A DNA stretch of 56,537 nt from Planctomycetota bacterium (GCA_027618565.1 JAQCEQ010000017.1:1-56537), one strand, 5' to 3'; numbered from the stretch's first letter, positions 37,103 to 45,782 are shown. Notes: a model not told the origin generated them from the sequence alone. Made by a program: numbers and translations.

Positions 37103-39070
37103 ATGCGCGGCAAGCAGCTCCCCCTGTGGCGTTCGGTCTTGGGCAATGCCGATCTCCTGAGTGCGATCGGGAGCGGCGCGCTTCTCGGCGGAGGGTTCGT
37201 CGCGGGACATCTGGTCGCCGCACCTCCCGAGGACCCATCACCGCTGGTGACGGGCATCTTCCTGGCCAGCGCACTCATTGGCGGCTGGCGCGCGGTGCTC
37301 ACGTCGCTACAGCAGTTGTTGCGATTCCAGTTTGATGTCGACCTCCTCATGGTGGTCGCGGCGATCGGAGCGGGCGCCGTGGGTCGCATCGAGGAGGGAG
37401 CGATGTTGCTCTTTCTCTTCTCGCTCGGGCACGGGCTGGAGGGGTTCGCGACGGAGCGCGCGCGACGAGCCATCGATGGACTGGGTGCGCTGACTCCGGA
37501 GGTGGCGTCGCGCATGCTGGACTCCTCAAGCGCCGCAGGTGATGTCGAGGTGGTGCGTGTCTCCTCCCTCGCGGTCGGTGACCTTGTGCGCGTGCTGTCG
37601 GGCGAGCGCTTGCCTGTGGACGGCGTCGTCGAGCGCGGCGAGTCCAGCGTGGATCAGTCGCCCATCACTGGCGAGAGCGTGCCGGTGGCCAAGGTGGCGG
37701 GTGCGATGGTCTTCGCCGGCTCGCTCAATGGCGATGGTGTGCTGATCGTGCGCGCGACCAAGCTGTCGAGTGAGTCCACGATGGCGCGCATGGTGCGGCT
37801 GGTGGAGGAGTCGCAGGCCAGCAAGGGTCGCGTCCAGCGGACCGCGGAGAAGTTCACGCGCATCTACACGCCCGTCATCCTGGTCATCGTTCCCATCCTG
37901 ATTGGAACGCTCTGCTCCCTGGGCTTCAACTTTGCGGACGCATTCACGCGGGCCATGGCGGTGCTTGTTGGGGCGTCACCGTGCGCGCTGGCCATCTCCA
38001 CTCCGAGCGCTGTGTTGGCTGGGATCGCTCGTGCGGCGAGGGCCGGAGTGCTGGTCAAGGGTGGCGCGTCCATGGAGGCGTTGGGAATGGTCGACGTCGT
38101 CGCGTTTGACAAGACGGGAACGCTGACCGCCGGGACTCCAGAGGTCACGGAAGTGCTGGCTGCCGACGGACACTCGCGCGAGTCTGTCTTGCGAATAGCC
38201 GTGGCGCTGGACGCGCAGAGTTCGCACCCGCTGGCGCGAGCTGTCGTTCGAGCCGCGCAAGCCGTCGGCCTCAATGGTGCGGCGACGACCGGCGCCGCGG
38301 CGACTGCGACCGGCGTTCGAGCGCTTCGTGGAAAGGGCGTAGCCGGCGAAGTGGACGGCGAGCGCGCCGCGCTGCTCTCGCCGCGAGCCGTCATCGCCGG
38401 AAGCGAGTGGCCAACTCCCGACGACACGCTGCGCGCCGCGGTCATCGCGGCTGAAGCACGCGCGCAGACCGTGTCGATGGTCGTGCTGGGTTCCAGGGTC
38501 ATCGGCGCCATCGGCATCTCGGATCCCCCGCGTGCCTCGGCAGCGAGCACCATCACGCGCTTGCGCGCGAGCGGCATTCGTCGGACGGTGATGCTCACAG
38601 GTGACAACTCCGAGGTGGCGCGTGCGATTGGCCTGGCCGTCGGCGTGGACGAGGTGCGGGCCGACCTCTTGCCGGAACAGAAGATCGATGCGGTCAAGCG
38701 GCTGTTGGGTGAATCCAGGGGTGTCGCCATGGTTGGCGATGGGGTGAACGACGCTCCGGCGCTGGCCGCGGCCACGGTGGGCATCGCGATGGGCGCGGGC
38801 GGGACCGATGTAGCGCTTGAGGCAGCGGATGTGGCACTCATGAGCGACGACTTGTCGGCGCTTCCGTTTGCGTTCGAGCTCTCGCGGCGAACTCGCACGA
38901 TCATTCGCCAGAATGTGGCGATCTCGCTCGGCGTGGTGGGGCTGCTGGTGATTGCGGCCTCGATCGGCTGGGTCGGCCTGGGCGTGGCGGTCGTCCTCCA
39001 TGAGGGGTCGACCGTGATCGTCGCGTTCAATGCGCTGCGGCTGCTGGGGTACTCGGGATCCCGAGTCTAG
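37103..39070 (+). CDS. P1B-4-type heavy-metal exporting ATPase
   Basis: A 655-residue P-type ATPase without N-terminal metal-binding HMA domain. Key motifs in order: PITGESVPV (actuator), GASPCALAIS with Ser-Pro-Cys at 292–294, DKTGTLTAG with the phosphorylated Asp336, SHPLARAV, and VGDGVNDAPALAAA. The last membrane helix contains HEGST at 633–637. The combination SPC plus HEGxT and no HMA is the P1B-4 group, which exports cobalt, ferrous iron or zinc. The start was placed at ATG 37103; ATG 36980 is possible but would add 41 residues without homology. It is immediately followed by a broken Rrf2 regulator, which may once have controlled it. Confidence 0.88.
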   Translation: MRGKQLPLWRSVLGNADLLSAIGSGALLGGGFVAGHLVAAPPEDPSPLVTGIFLASALIGGWRAVLTSLQQLLRFQFDVDLLMVVAAIGAGAVGRIEEGAMLLFLFSLGHGLEGFATERARRAIDGLGALTPEVASRMLDSSSAAGDVEVVRVSSLAVGDLVRVLSGERLPVDGVVERGESSVDQSPITGESVPVAKVAGAMVFAGSLNGDGVLIVRATKLSSESTMARMVRLVEESQASKGRVQRTAEKFTRIYTPVILVIVPILIGTLCSLGFNFADAFTRAMAVLVGASPCALAISTPSAVLAGIARAARAGVLVKGGASMEALGMVDVVAFDKTGTLTAGTPEVTEVLAADGHSRESVLRIAVALDAQSSHPLARAVVRAAQAVGLNGAATTGAAATATGVRALRGKGVAGEVDGERAALLSPRAVIAGSEWPTPDDTLRAAVIAAEARAQTVSMVVLGSRVIGAIGISDPPRASAASTITRLRASGIRRTVMLTGDNSEVARAIGLAVGVDEVRADLLPEQKIDAVKRLLGESRGVAMVGDGVNDAPALAAATVGIAMGAGGTDVALEAADVALMSDDLSALPFAFELSRRTRTIIRQNVAISLGVVGLLVIAASIGWVGLGVAVVLHEGSTVIVAFNALRLLGYSGSRV

Positions 39071-39085
39071 AGGCCCTTATCCGAC

Positions 39086-39409
39086 ATGCTCAGCCGCACC
39101 GCTGAATACGCCCTTCGAGCCATCGTCCACGTAGCCACCAGCCCAAAATCGCATTGCACGGCTGCAGCCATCGCCGAGCAAACCAAGGTTCCATCGGGCT
39201 ACATCTCGAAGGTGCTGTAGGACCTGGCGCGCGAAGGGCTCGTGCTGAGCCCGCGTGGCCCCAACGGCGGATTTCTGCTGGCCCGCGCGCCCGCCAAGAT
39301 CACGCTCCTGGAGAGACACTACGGGAACACGACGGTGGAGGAGATGGCGAAGGCGTCTCGCTCCGGGACTCGATGCCTCTTCCCGGTGGCCGTGCCCAAG
39401 TCGGCGTGA
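39086..39409 (+). pseudogene. Broken Rrf2-family regulator
   Basis: The frame begins MLSRTAEYALRAIVHVA and continues AAIAEQTKVPSGYISKVL, the unmistakable Rrf2 winged helix. At codon 45 (39218–39220) there is TAG where the family usually has CAG or similar (KVLQxL). After it the frame continues with LAREGLVLSPRGPNGGFLLA, still good Rrf2 sequence. After ITLL the expected cluster-binding Cys region is lost and unrelated sequence ends at 39407. So there is a nonsense mutation plus C-terminal decay. It starts 15 bp after the ATPase gene. Confidence 0.8.
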
Positions 39410-39410
39410 A

Positions 39411-40760
39411 CTACCCGCGGGCCTCGTCTTGAGGAATCTGGTGACCGTGGGGGTCGATCGTCGCGTTGGTTTCCGAGGCCAGTTGCGCAGCCAGTGCGTC
39501 GCCCGTCACATGCTCCAGGCGACTGGCGGTGGCGTGCACATGGTCTGGTCGGAGCGACGCTTGTTCAGTGAGGTACGACTCCCACAGTCGATGCGATCGA
39601 ATCACTCGGGATGCTTCACGGCTGCCCTCGGTGGTCAAGAGGATCCGCTGTTCGTCGCGTGCATCGACCAGCCCGCTGCGAGCCAGTGCGTTGATGGCCG
39701 CCATCATCACCCGGCGCCCGACGGCCATCTGCTGAAAGTGTTCACGCACGGCCACTCGCTGCACTGGCAACCCGCGCTCCTGGCTTCTCCACAAGAGGGC
39801 CAGCAGCTCCTCGCGGGCAATCCGCTCTCGCAGGCGTCGCTCACGCAGCACGCGAAGCACGATGCCGCGCTCGGGACCGATCAGTGCGCATGCGAGAAAG
39901 AGCAGGCCGGCCACGACGGCGATGGAACCAGCGCTGGAAGTGTCGCCAAGCGCATCGGAGGCCAGCGGCGGGACCGCGATGGCGGCGAGGTGACCCACGA
40001 TGCTGGCGACCACGGCAAGCGCGGGTCCGAGGAGGAGCATTGGACCCAAGCGGCTGGTGAGCATGCGAGCACCCGCGGGAAGCGCGGCAAGGAGCGCGAC
40101 GACGAGGATCGACCCCACGCTCTCGAATGCAGCGACGCTGACCATCGCCACCAGCGCAGCGAGGAGGAGATCGACCACGAGGGGCCTGGCGCCGATCGCC
40201 GCCGCGAATCCGGGGTCGAACGCTGACAACCGGAGTTCCTTGAAGAGGATCCACGACACCAGGCCGCACACGACGAGTGCGACGAGCAGTATCGGCACCG
40301 CGCGTGGCACGGTGAATGAATCCAGCCCCGGAACGCTGATCGTCACCACGTCGATTGGTGTCAGCTCCAGCGCACCATAGAGCACGCACGACGGATCCAG
40401 GTCCACGCGGTCCGCACCCTGCACGATCATGACCAGGCCAATCGCGAAGAATGCGGTGAAAGCCACGCCAAGCGCGGCGCCGCGATCGACGCGAAGGGTT
40501 CGCTCCAGGACGACGGCGAGAAGCAAGCACGCCACGCCACTCACGGCAGCGCCGGCCAGCATGAGGAGCGGGTCCCGTGACTGGAATGCAAGGAATGCGC
40601 CCGCGATCCCGGGGAGCACGGCGTGCGTCACGGCATCTCCGGCCATGACACGACCGCGCACGAGCAGCCACGCGCCGGGGATCGCGCAGGCCGCGCCGGC
40701 CAGCGCTCCGACCGCGATGATCCAGCCATCGATTTCCGGGATGAATGGCCGAACGGGCAT
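39411..40760 (-). CDS. Metal ABC transporter permease with C-terminal DtxR-like tail (second permease)
   Basis: A 449-residue protein. Residues about 1–300 form an ABC-3 (ZnuB/MntB/YtgD type) permease with 8–9 membrane helices and the GDAVTHAVLPG motif near 40–51. The last ~130 residues are cytoplasmic. A winged-helix-like part (REELLALLWRSQERGLP, RRVMMAAINALARSGLV) is followed by a segment matching the DtxR metal-binding/dimerisation domain: SHRLWESYLTEQASLRPDHV, ASRLEHVTG with Glu416-His417, and DPHGHQIP. In Chlamydia the fused YtgC-R permease is cleaved to release a repressor, and this tail has the same layout. The gene overlaps nothing; it is 2 bp after the upstream permease. Confidence 0.88.
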   Translation of the reverse strand: MPVRPFIPEIDGWIIAVGALAGAACAIPGAWLLVRGRVMAGDAVTHAVLPGIAGAFLAFQSRDPLLMLAGAAVSGVACLLLAVVLERTLRVDRGAALGVAFTAFFAIGLVMIVQGADRVDLDPSCVLYGALELTPIDVVTISVPGLDSFTVPRAVPILLVALVVCGLVSWILFKELRLSAFDPGFAAAIGARPLVVDLLLAALVAMVSVAAFESVGSILVVALLAALPAGARMLTSRLGPMLLLGPALAVVASIVGHLAAIAVPPLASDALGDTSSAGSIAVVAGLLFLACALIGPERGIVLRVLRERRLRERIAREELLALLWRSQERGLPVQRVAVREHFQQMAVGRRVMMAAINALARSGLVDARDEQRILLTTEGSREASRVIRSHRLWESYLTEQASLRPDHVHATASRLEHVTGDALAAQLASETNATIDPHGHQIPQDEARG

Positions 40761-40762
40761 GA

Positions 40763-42070
40763 CTAGGCCGTCGCTCCCCCGCCGCGGCGGTCCAGGTCTC
40801 GCTCCAGTTGCTGCACGAGCTCGGGGCCAAGGACATGCTCGATGATGTCCGCGTCACGGTCCACATGCGTCGGCGCAATGTCAGCGCGTCGAGTGAGGTA
40901 CTCCTCCCACAGCCGGTGAATGCGTTCGAGCGAGCGCGCTTGGGCGGACCCCGCCTCGGTCAGCGTGACTGCGTCGCGTGTGGCTGTCCACTGGATGTAT
41001 CCACGGCGGGCCTCGCGACCGATCAGCGCACGCAACCGCGGCCCGCTCCACGAGCGTCGCTGCAAGAGTGTGGCGAGCGCGACGGGGGTGCGGCGCAAGA
41101 GGGCAGCGGGCGTCGTGGCCGGACGCTCGCAGGGCGAGGACAGTTCCCACATCGCGCGTAGAAGGTGTTCACGCCTCACGCGCGCTTCCAGGCGCCATCG
41201 ACGGAGCGCACGCCAGAGGACTCCCTCCGCCGGCCCAACCACGAGCGCCACGAGGAAGGCCGCGCATGCAACCAGGACACAGAGTGCGCCGGCCGGCAAG
41301 TCGGGTGCCGACGCTGAGAGCAGTGCGCCGCCCGCGCCGCTCAGCGCCCCGATGGCCGACGCAATGGCGACCATCGAGCCCGTACGAACCGTGCAGGCTC
41401 GAGCCGCGGCGGCTGGCGTGATGAGGAGCGCCACCACGACCAGCAGTCCTGCGGCCTGCATGCCGACGACGATGACCAGCCCCAGTGCCACCATGAGCAT
41501 CGCGTCGAGGCGTCGGGTTGGGCGCCCGATCGCCTGCGCGAATGGCTCGTCGAAACAGAGGAGTCGCCACTCCTTGAAGAGTGCCAGGGTGAGGATCAGC
41601 ACCACCGACGCGCCGGCGAGCACCGACCAGAGGTCGCTGCTGGTCATGCTGGCCACGTGCCCCAGAAGGAGATGCGTCAGGCCCGCTTGCTGCCCTGTCG
41701 GCAGTGACTGCACGATGCCCAGGAGCGCCACGCCAAGCCCGTAGAAGCACCCGAGCACGATGCCCATCGCGGCGTCGTCGCGCAACCGCGTCTGTCGGCG
41801 GATCCACGACACGCACCACGCGCCGGCGAGCGCGGTCAGGGCAGCGCCGAGTGCGAGTGCGGGGAGCGACCGCGTAAGGCCGAGCGAGGCTGTCACGATG
41901 AATGCGATCGCCACGCCGGGAAGCGCGGCGTGGCTCATGACATCTCCCAAGAGCGCACGGCGGCGAAGCAGCACGAAGGCTCCGGCCGCCCCTGCGGCGG
42001 CGCCGAGCAGACTCACGGTGAGCAACACCGTGCGAAGCGTCCAGTCCATCATGGGTGGCGGCGGCTCCAT
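40763..42070 (-). CDS. Metal ABC transporter permease with C-terminal DtxR-like tail (first permease)
   Basis: A 435-residue protein. The ABC-3 permease part (about 1–285) includes GDVMSHAALPGVAIAF and many hydrophobic helices. The tail of about 140 residues contains a helix-rich region (VRREHLLRAMWELS), then SLERIHRLWEEYLTRRADIA, HVDRDADIIEHVLG with Glu411-His412 and GPELVQQLERDL. This again matches the DtxR dimerisation domain, although more diverged at its end than the other permease. Start 42070 has GGGAG 6 bases upstream. It lies 13 bp after the ATPase gene. Having the regulator-like tail on both permeases is unlike Chlamydia, where only YtgC carries it. Confidence 0.88.
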   Translation of the reverse strand: MEPPPPMMDWTLRTVLLTVSLLGAAAGAAGAFVLLRRRALLGDVMSHAALPGVAIAFIVTASLGLTRSLPALALGAALTALAGAWCVSWIRRQTRLRDDAAMGIVLGCFYGLGVALLGIVQSLPTGQQAGLTHLLLGHVASMTSSDLWSVLAGASVVLILTLALFKEWRLLCFDEPFAQAIGRPTRRLDAMLMVALGLVIVVGMQAAGLLVVVALLITPAAAARACTVRTGSMVAIASAIGALSGAGGALLSASAPDLPAGALCVLVACAAFLVALVVGPAEGVLWRALRRWRLEARVRREHLLRAMWELSSPCERPATTPAALLRRTPVALATLLQRRSWSGPRLRALIGREARRGYIQWTATRDAVTLTEAGSAQARSLERIHRLWEEYLTRRADIAPTHVDRDADIIEHVLGPELVQQLERDLDRRGGGATA

Positions 42071-42083
42071 GTGGTACTCCCGG

Positions 42084-42905
42084 TCAGGCGACGCCTCGGC
42101 TGGCGGCCTGGCGCAAAGCCTCCGCGGCCTCGGAGAGGATCGTCAGGCGTCCGCCATAGGTGCGGGCGACGTTCTCCTCAGTGAGCGTGTGGGCGGTGGC
42201 TCCTGCTGCGATCACGCGCATGTTGAGGAGCACGCACCAGTCAAAGTTCTGCGACGCCGTGGCGAGATCGTGGTGGACGGCGATGATGGTGCGACCCTCA
42301 CGCTTGAGTTCGGCGAGCACGCCCAAGATCACCTGTTCCGTCGATGCGTCCACGCTGGCGAGTGGTTCATCGAGGAGATACACCTGTGCACGCTGCATCA
42401 GCGCACGCGCGAGGAAGACGCGCTGCTGCTGCCCTCCCGACAGTCGCCCAATCTGCCGCATGGCCAGGTCCGCCATGCCGACACGATCCAAGACAGCACG
42501 CGCCTCGTCTATCACCGCGCGGGACACGCCGCGGAACCAGCCGATGCGCGGATACGCGCCCATGGCGACGACATCGACTGCGCGCACGGGAAACTCCCAG
42601 TCCACGCTCTCGCGCTGCGGCACATAAGCCACCATGCGGCGCTGCGTGTCAAAGGATGCTCCGTGCACAAGGACGCGCCCGCTCGTCGTCGCGACCTGGC
42701 CGAGAATCGCCTTCAGAAGCGTGCTCTTGCCGGCGCCGTTGGGGCCAACGATGCCGCACACGCTGCCAGTGGGAAAGTCGAGATCGATGTCCCACAGCAC
42801 GGGGCGACCGTCATAGGCAACCGTCAGATCGTGAATGCAGATCGCGGCGTCGGACGAGTGTTCGGCGCCGGGAAGGGTCGCGGGCGTGGCGTGAATGAGT
42901 GGCAT
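42084..42905 (-). CDS. Metal ABC transporter ATP-binding protein
   Basis: A 273-residue ATPase of the Mn/Zn importer class. Walker A is GPNGAGKST, the Q-loop YVPQRESVDWEFPV is typical of ZnuC/MntA/YtgB proteins, the signature is LSGGQQQRV, Walker B is VYLLDEP, and the switch His is in AVHHD. It energises import of divalent metal with the two permeases encoded downstream and the binding protein encoded upstream. The first 20 residues are variable. It is separated from the binding-protein gene by 58 bp. Confidence 0.93.
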   Translation of the reverse strand: MPLIHATPATLPGAEHSSDAAICIHDLTVAYDGRPVLWDIDLDFPTGSVCGIVGPNGAGKSTLLKAILGQVATTSGRVLVHGASFDTQRRMVAYVPQRESVDWEFPVRAVDVVAMGAYPRIGWFRGVSRAVIDEARAVLDRVGMADLAMRQIGRLSGGQQQRVFLARALMQRAQVYLLDEPLASVDASTEQVILGVLAELKREGRTIIAVHHDLATASQNFDWCVLLNMRVIAAGATAHTLTEENVARTYGGRLTILSEAAEALRQAASRGVA

Positions 42906-42963
42906 GGGGTGTGTCCTCGTGCGAGTTCGTTCGATCTGTGAAGTCTCTGTGGTCGATCAGGGT

Positions 42964-44142
42964 TCAGGCCGTCGCGGGCCGTGACAGAGAGCCGTCATGG
43001 CCAAGCGGATGGACATCGCCACCAAGCGCGGTAACGATGGTGGTGATGTCGTGGTCGATCATGCCGATGTAGGTGCCCTCGTGCGTGCCGGGATCGCCCA
43101 AGCTGTCGGCGTAGAGCGTGCCGCCAAGCTTCACCGTGTGCCCGCGTGCGGCGGCGCCCTCGATGAGCGCCTGCACGCTCTTGTCGGCCACGCTCGATTC
43201 CGCGAAGACGGCGGGAATCTTGCGCTGGACAATGAGGTCGACGAGGCGACGTACATCGTCAAGGCCGGCTTCTGATTCGGTGGAGACGCCCTGGATGCCG
43301 AAGACCTCGAATCCGAAGGCGCGACCAAAATAATGAAACGCGTCGTGCGAGGTGATGATGACGCGACGCTCGGGGGAAATGGTGGCGGTGCGCTCGATGC
43401 CCCACGCGCGGAGCGCGGCGAGGCGCTGCTGGTAGAGGTGCGCCTGGGTGTGGACGATGGCGGATGCGGCGGCCGCGGTGGTGGTGGCGTTGGCGGTGGT
43501 GGCGCTGGTGGCGCTGGTGGCGCTGGTGGCGCTGGTGGCACCCAGCTCGAGGGACTCGATCACGCCCGTCGCGGCCCGCGCTGTGCATATCGACCAGAGT
43601 GCTGGGTCCATCCACACATGCGGATCCCACGCGGCGTGGCTGCGGCCGGTGTTCGCGACATCGCTGGGCGCGCTGGTGCCATTGCCGGAGTCGCTCTCGT
43701 CGCCCACCGCAAACAGGTCGGCGTGCGGAATGGCATCGCCAAGGGCGATGACGGGGCGCCCGGTCGAGGCGGCTCGCGACAGCGTCTCCCCCATCTTGCC
43801 CTCCAGACCAAGGCCAACGACGAAGATGGCCGTCGCCGACATGAGGCGCGCCACATCGCTGGCGGTCGGTCGGTAGAGGTGTGGGTCGACGCCAGGCCCC
43901 ATGAGGCTTGAGGCTTGGATACCCTGGCCGCGCGCGAGGAAGTTGACCAAGTCACCGACGAATGGCGTGGTGCACACAAGTTGCCCTCTCGTTGCGGATC
44001 CGGGCTCGGCGCAGCCCCCAAGGAAGGAAGTCACGCTTGTCCCAACTCCACACAGGAGCCCCAGGGAACAACTGCCTCCCGCTGCTACAACCCATTCTCG
44101 GCGTGTGAGTTGTGGAGTGGAGATGGGTTTTCTTGTAGTCAT
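42964..44142 (-). CDS. Metal ABC transporter substrate-binding lipoprotein
   Basis: A 392-residue cluster A-I binding protein. The N-terminus has a twin-arginine-like TRREWVVAAGG and a lipobox-like LGGC, so it may be a Tat-exported lipoprotein. Four expected ligands are visible: His in VDPHLYRPT, His in WDPHVWMDP, Glu in VFAESSV and Asp in YADSLGDPG. The His-His-Glu-Asp set favours manganese or iron over zinc, and there is no His-rich loop. A low-complexity Ser-Ala-Thr segment (residues about 202–225) comes from a 9-bp repeat. The ATG at 44142 has no SD and lies inside the operator at 44134–44171; the message may be leaderless. Confidence 0.9.
   Translation of the reverse strand: MTTRKPISTPQLTRREWVVAAGGSCSLGLLCGVGTSVTSFLGGCAEPGSATRGQLVCTTPFVGDLVNFLARGQGIQASSLMGPGVDPHLYRPTASDVARLMSATAIFVVGLGLEGKMGETLSRAASTGRPVIALGDAIPHADLFAVGDESDSGNGTSAPSDVANTGRSHAAWDPHVWMDPALWSICTARAATGVIESLELGATSATSATSATSATTANATTTAAAASAIVHTQAHLYQQRLAALRAWGIERTATISPERRVIITSHDAFHYFGRAFGFEVFGIQGVSTESEAGLDDVRRLVDLIVQRKIPAVFAESSVADKSVQALIEGAAARGHTVKLGGTLYADSLGDPGTHEGTYIGMIDHDITTIVTALGGDVHPLGHDGSLSRPATA
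43498..43540. repeat. 9-bp tandem repeat inside the binding-protein gene
   Basis: About 4.7 copies of GGTGGCGCT. On the coding (minus) strand it encodes Ala-Thr-Ser repeats. Expansion by slippage would stay in frame. Confidence 0.9.
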
Positions 44143-44171
44143 GGCTACATCATTATGTAGTATTTGCTACA
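44134..44171. promoter_or_regulatory. Phased double operator of the metal-uptake operon and its regulator
   Basis: Four half-sites alternate in orientation at exact 11-bp steps: TGTAG 44134, CTACA 44145, TGTAG 44156, CTACA 44167. Each adjacent pair forms TGTAG-N6-CTACA (or its everted form). The array lies between and over the divergent starts of the binding protein (44142, minus) and the DtxR/MntR-like gene (44180, plus), and overlaps −10-like boxes for both (CATAAT leftward, TAGTAT rightward). The AT-rich content contrasts with the surroundings. It is the likely binding site of the adjacent regulator. Confidence 0.8.
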
Positions 44172-44179
44172 TTGTGTCA

Positions 44180-44719
44180 ATGGGCTCCCCGCGGCTAGAC
44201 AATCGATTCTCGAAGACGCGGTCAGACCACCTTTCCGAGCGCGCCGAGGACTATGTGGAGGCCATTGCGGACCTGGCTGGGGCGAATGAGTCGGGTGGAT
44301 GCCGGGTTGGGGCGCTGGCGGCCATGCTTGAAGTGTCACATGTGACTGTCGTGCAGGCACTTGTGCGTCTGGAGAGTCGTGGCCTAGTGAGGCGCAAGTT
44401 GCGCGGGCCTGTGTTTCTCACGCCAGCGGGCAGGCGTATGGCGGAGCGATCGCACGGAAGGCATGCGATCGTGTTGGAGTTCTTGCTCTGGCTGGGGGTG
44501 GGGCGCAAGGCGGCTGAACGTGATGCTGAGGGACTGGAACACCATGTCTCGGAGGAGACACTCACGCGGATGCGGATCGCGATGCACCGATCGGCGTCGG
44601 TTGGGCCTGCGGTGGACAAGTCGGGGCGGGAGCGAGTTGAGGGCGGACATGCCACCCGCGCGAGCGACGCGCTCCGCGCGGCGGTCAAGCAGAGCAGCCG
44701 CGCTCCGGGTCGGCGGTAG
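44180..44719 (+). CDS. DtxR/MntR-family metal-dependent regulator
   Basis: A 179-residue protein. An N-terminal winged helix (SERAEDYVEAIADLAG, CRVGALAAMLEVSHVTVVQA, split after VGAL) has recognition helix SHVTVVQALVRLESRGLV. The metal-binding/dimerisation domain follows with HGRHAIVLEFLLWLGV and AEGLEHHVSEETLTRM, containing the conserved Glu-His pair. There is no SH3-like third domain, which matches MntR rather than DtxR. The tail beyond the domain is about 45 residues and basic. It is divergent from the importer operon across the operator at 44134–44171 and probably represses both sides when metal is sufficient. Start 44180 is the first ATG after the operator, without SD. Its 3' end overlaps nagZ by 35 bp, convergent. 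Confidence 0.88.
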   Translation: MGSPRLDNRFSKTRSDHLSERAEDYVEAIADLAGANESGGCRVGALAAMLEVSHVTVVQALVRLESRGLVRRKLRGPVFLTPAGRRMAERSHGRHAIVLEFLLWLGVGRKAAERDAEGLEHHVSEETLTRMRIAMHRSASVGPAVDKSGRERVEGGHATRASDALRAAVKQSSRAPGRR

Positions 44720-45776
44720 ACGCGAACCCGCGGGACGCGATTGCACACAGTGTCCCCACGCGCGACGCGGCCTCGGTCAGTCGGTTCGCGAACCAGTCGT
44801 CTCGTGTTGCCTCGTCGGTGAGTCGGTCGATGATCAGCTTCTGCCGCTCCAGCGTGTGGCAGCACAGTGCCAGGTCCGCTCCCGCGCGGATGGCACGCAC
44901 GGCCGCATCGCCCAGGTCGAATCGATCCGCGATCGCCTGCATCTCCAGGCAGTCTGTGATGATCACCCCTTGGAACTTGAGTTCCTCGCGAAGGAGGCCC
45001 GAGAGCACTCGCGCGCTCATCGTGGCCGGAACGGCGGGGTCGATCGCCTCGAACAGCACATGCGCCGTCATGATGCAGGACACGCCGGCATCGATCGCTG
45101 CCCGGAAGGGAGGCAGCTCGATCTCGCGAAGTCGCTCCATCGCGTGCGGAAGGCGAGGCAATTCCAGGTGCGAATCCTGCGCCGTGTCGCCGTGGCCGGG
45201 AAAGTGCTTGGCGCACGCAGCCACGCCGCGAGATTGCATCGCGCGAATGAAGGCGCTGGCGCAGCGTGAGACGACGGCGGGATCCCGGGAAAAGGAGCGG
45301 TCGCCGATCACCGGGTTGCCGGGATTGGTGTCGACATCGACGACGGGCGCGAAGTCGAGGCCGAAGCCGAGCGATCGCAAGTCTTCGGCCAGTTGTGTCG
45401 CGATCGCGGACGCGCGTGACTCCGGATCGGCGCCGGTACCAATCTCGCGCATCGACGGCACAGCGCGGACTCCGGTCTCGATGCCAAGCCGCTGCACTCG
45501 ACCCCCCTCTTGATCCACGCTGATAAGCACGCGGTCACTGGGGTCACTCGTGCCCGCCGCCGACTGGATCTCGTCGATGAGCTGAGCCAACTGGGCCCGG
45601 TCACGGATGTTTCGTGTGAAGAGGATGAGGTTGCGCACGCCTGCCGCGATCAGGCTGCGAGCGCCGTCGGGGAGTCCAAGCCCGTCGAAGCCGATGCAGA
45701 GGCAACTGGCGGCGAGTCGGCGCGCGGTGACGGGGTCCACTGGGCGGATCGTAACGAAGCTCCAATGGCGCGTCAT
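44685..45776 (-). CDS. nagZ: Beta-N-acetylhexosaminidase, glycoside hydrolase family 3
   Basis: A 363-residue single-domain GH3 enzyme. Motifs: ISVDQEGGRVQRL, the family signature AKHFPGHGDT with the catalytic His-Gly region, and GVIITDCLEMQAI with the nucleophile Asp. It removes N-acetylglucosamine from muropeptides in peptidoglycan recycling. The C-terminus ends with a Cys-containing tail overlapping the regulator gene. The start ATG 45776 lies 7 bp from a palindromic repeat (45783–45829). The NagB–PIG-L fusion at 1198–3213 could process the released amino sugar after phosphorylation (inference). Confidence 0.92.
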   Translation of the reverse strand: MTRHWSFVTIRPVDPVTARRLAASCLCIGFDGLGLPDGARSLIAAGVRNLILFTRNIRDRAQLAQLIDEIQSAAGTSDPSDRVLISVDQEGGRVQRLGIETGVRAVPSMREIGTGADPESRASAIATQLAEDLRSLGFGLDFAPVVDVDTNPGNPVIGDRSFSRDPAVVSRCASAFIRAMQSRGVAACAKHFPGHGDTAQDSHLELPRLPHAMERLREIELPPFRAAIDAGVSCIMTAHVLFEAIDPAVPATMSARVLSGLLREELKFQGVIITDCLEMQAIADRFDLGDAAVRAIRAGADLALCCHTLERQKLIIDRLTDEATRDDWFANRLTEAASRVGTLCAIASRGFASTADPERGCSA

Positions 45777-45782
45777 CGTCCC

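Noticed and set aside
39218-39220. TAG read as pyrrolysine or suppressed stop
   Set aside because: No evidence of a recoding element or suppressor, and the C-terminal half of the regulator is degraded, so a pseudogene is simpler.
43498-43540. Metal-binding His-rich loop of a zinc-type binding protein
   Set aside because: The repeat encodes Ala-Thr-Ser, not His, and lies after the second metal ligand, so it is low-complexity expansion.
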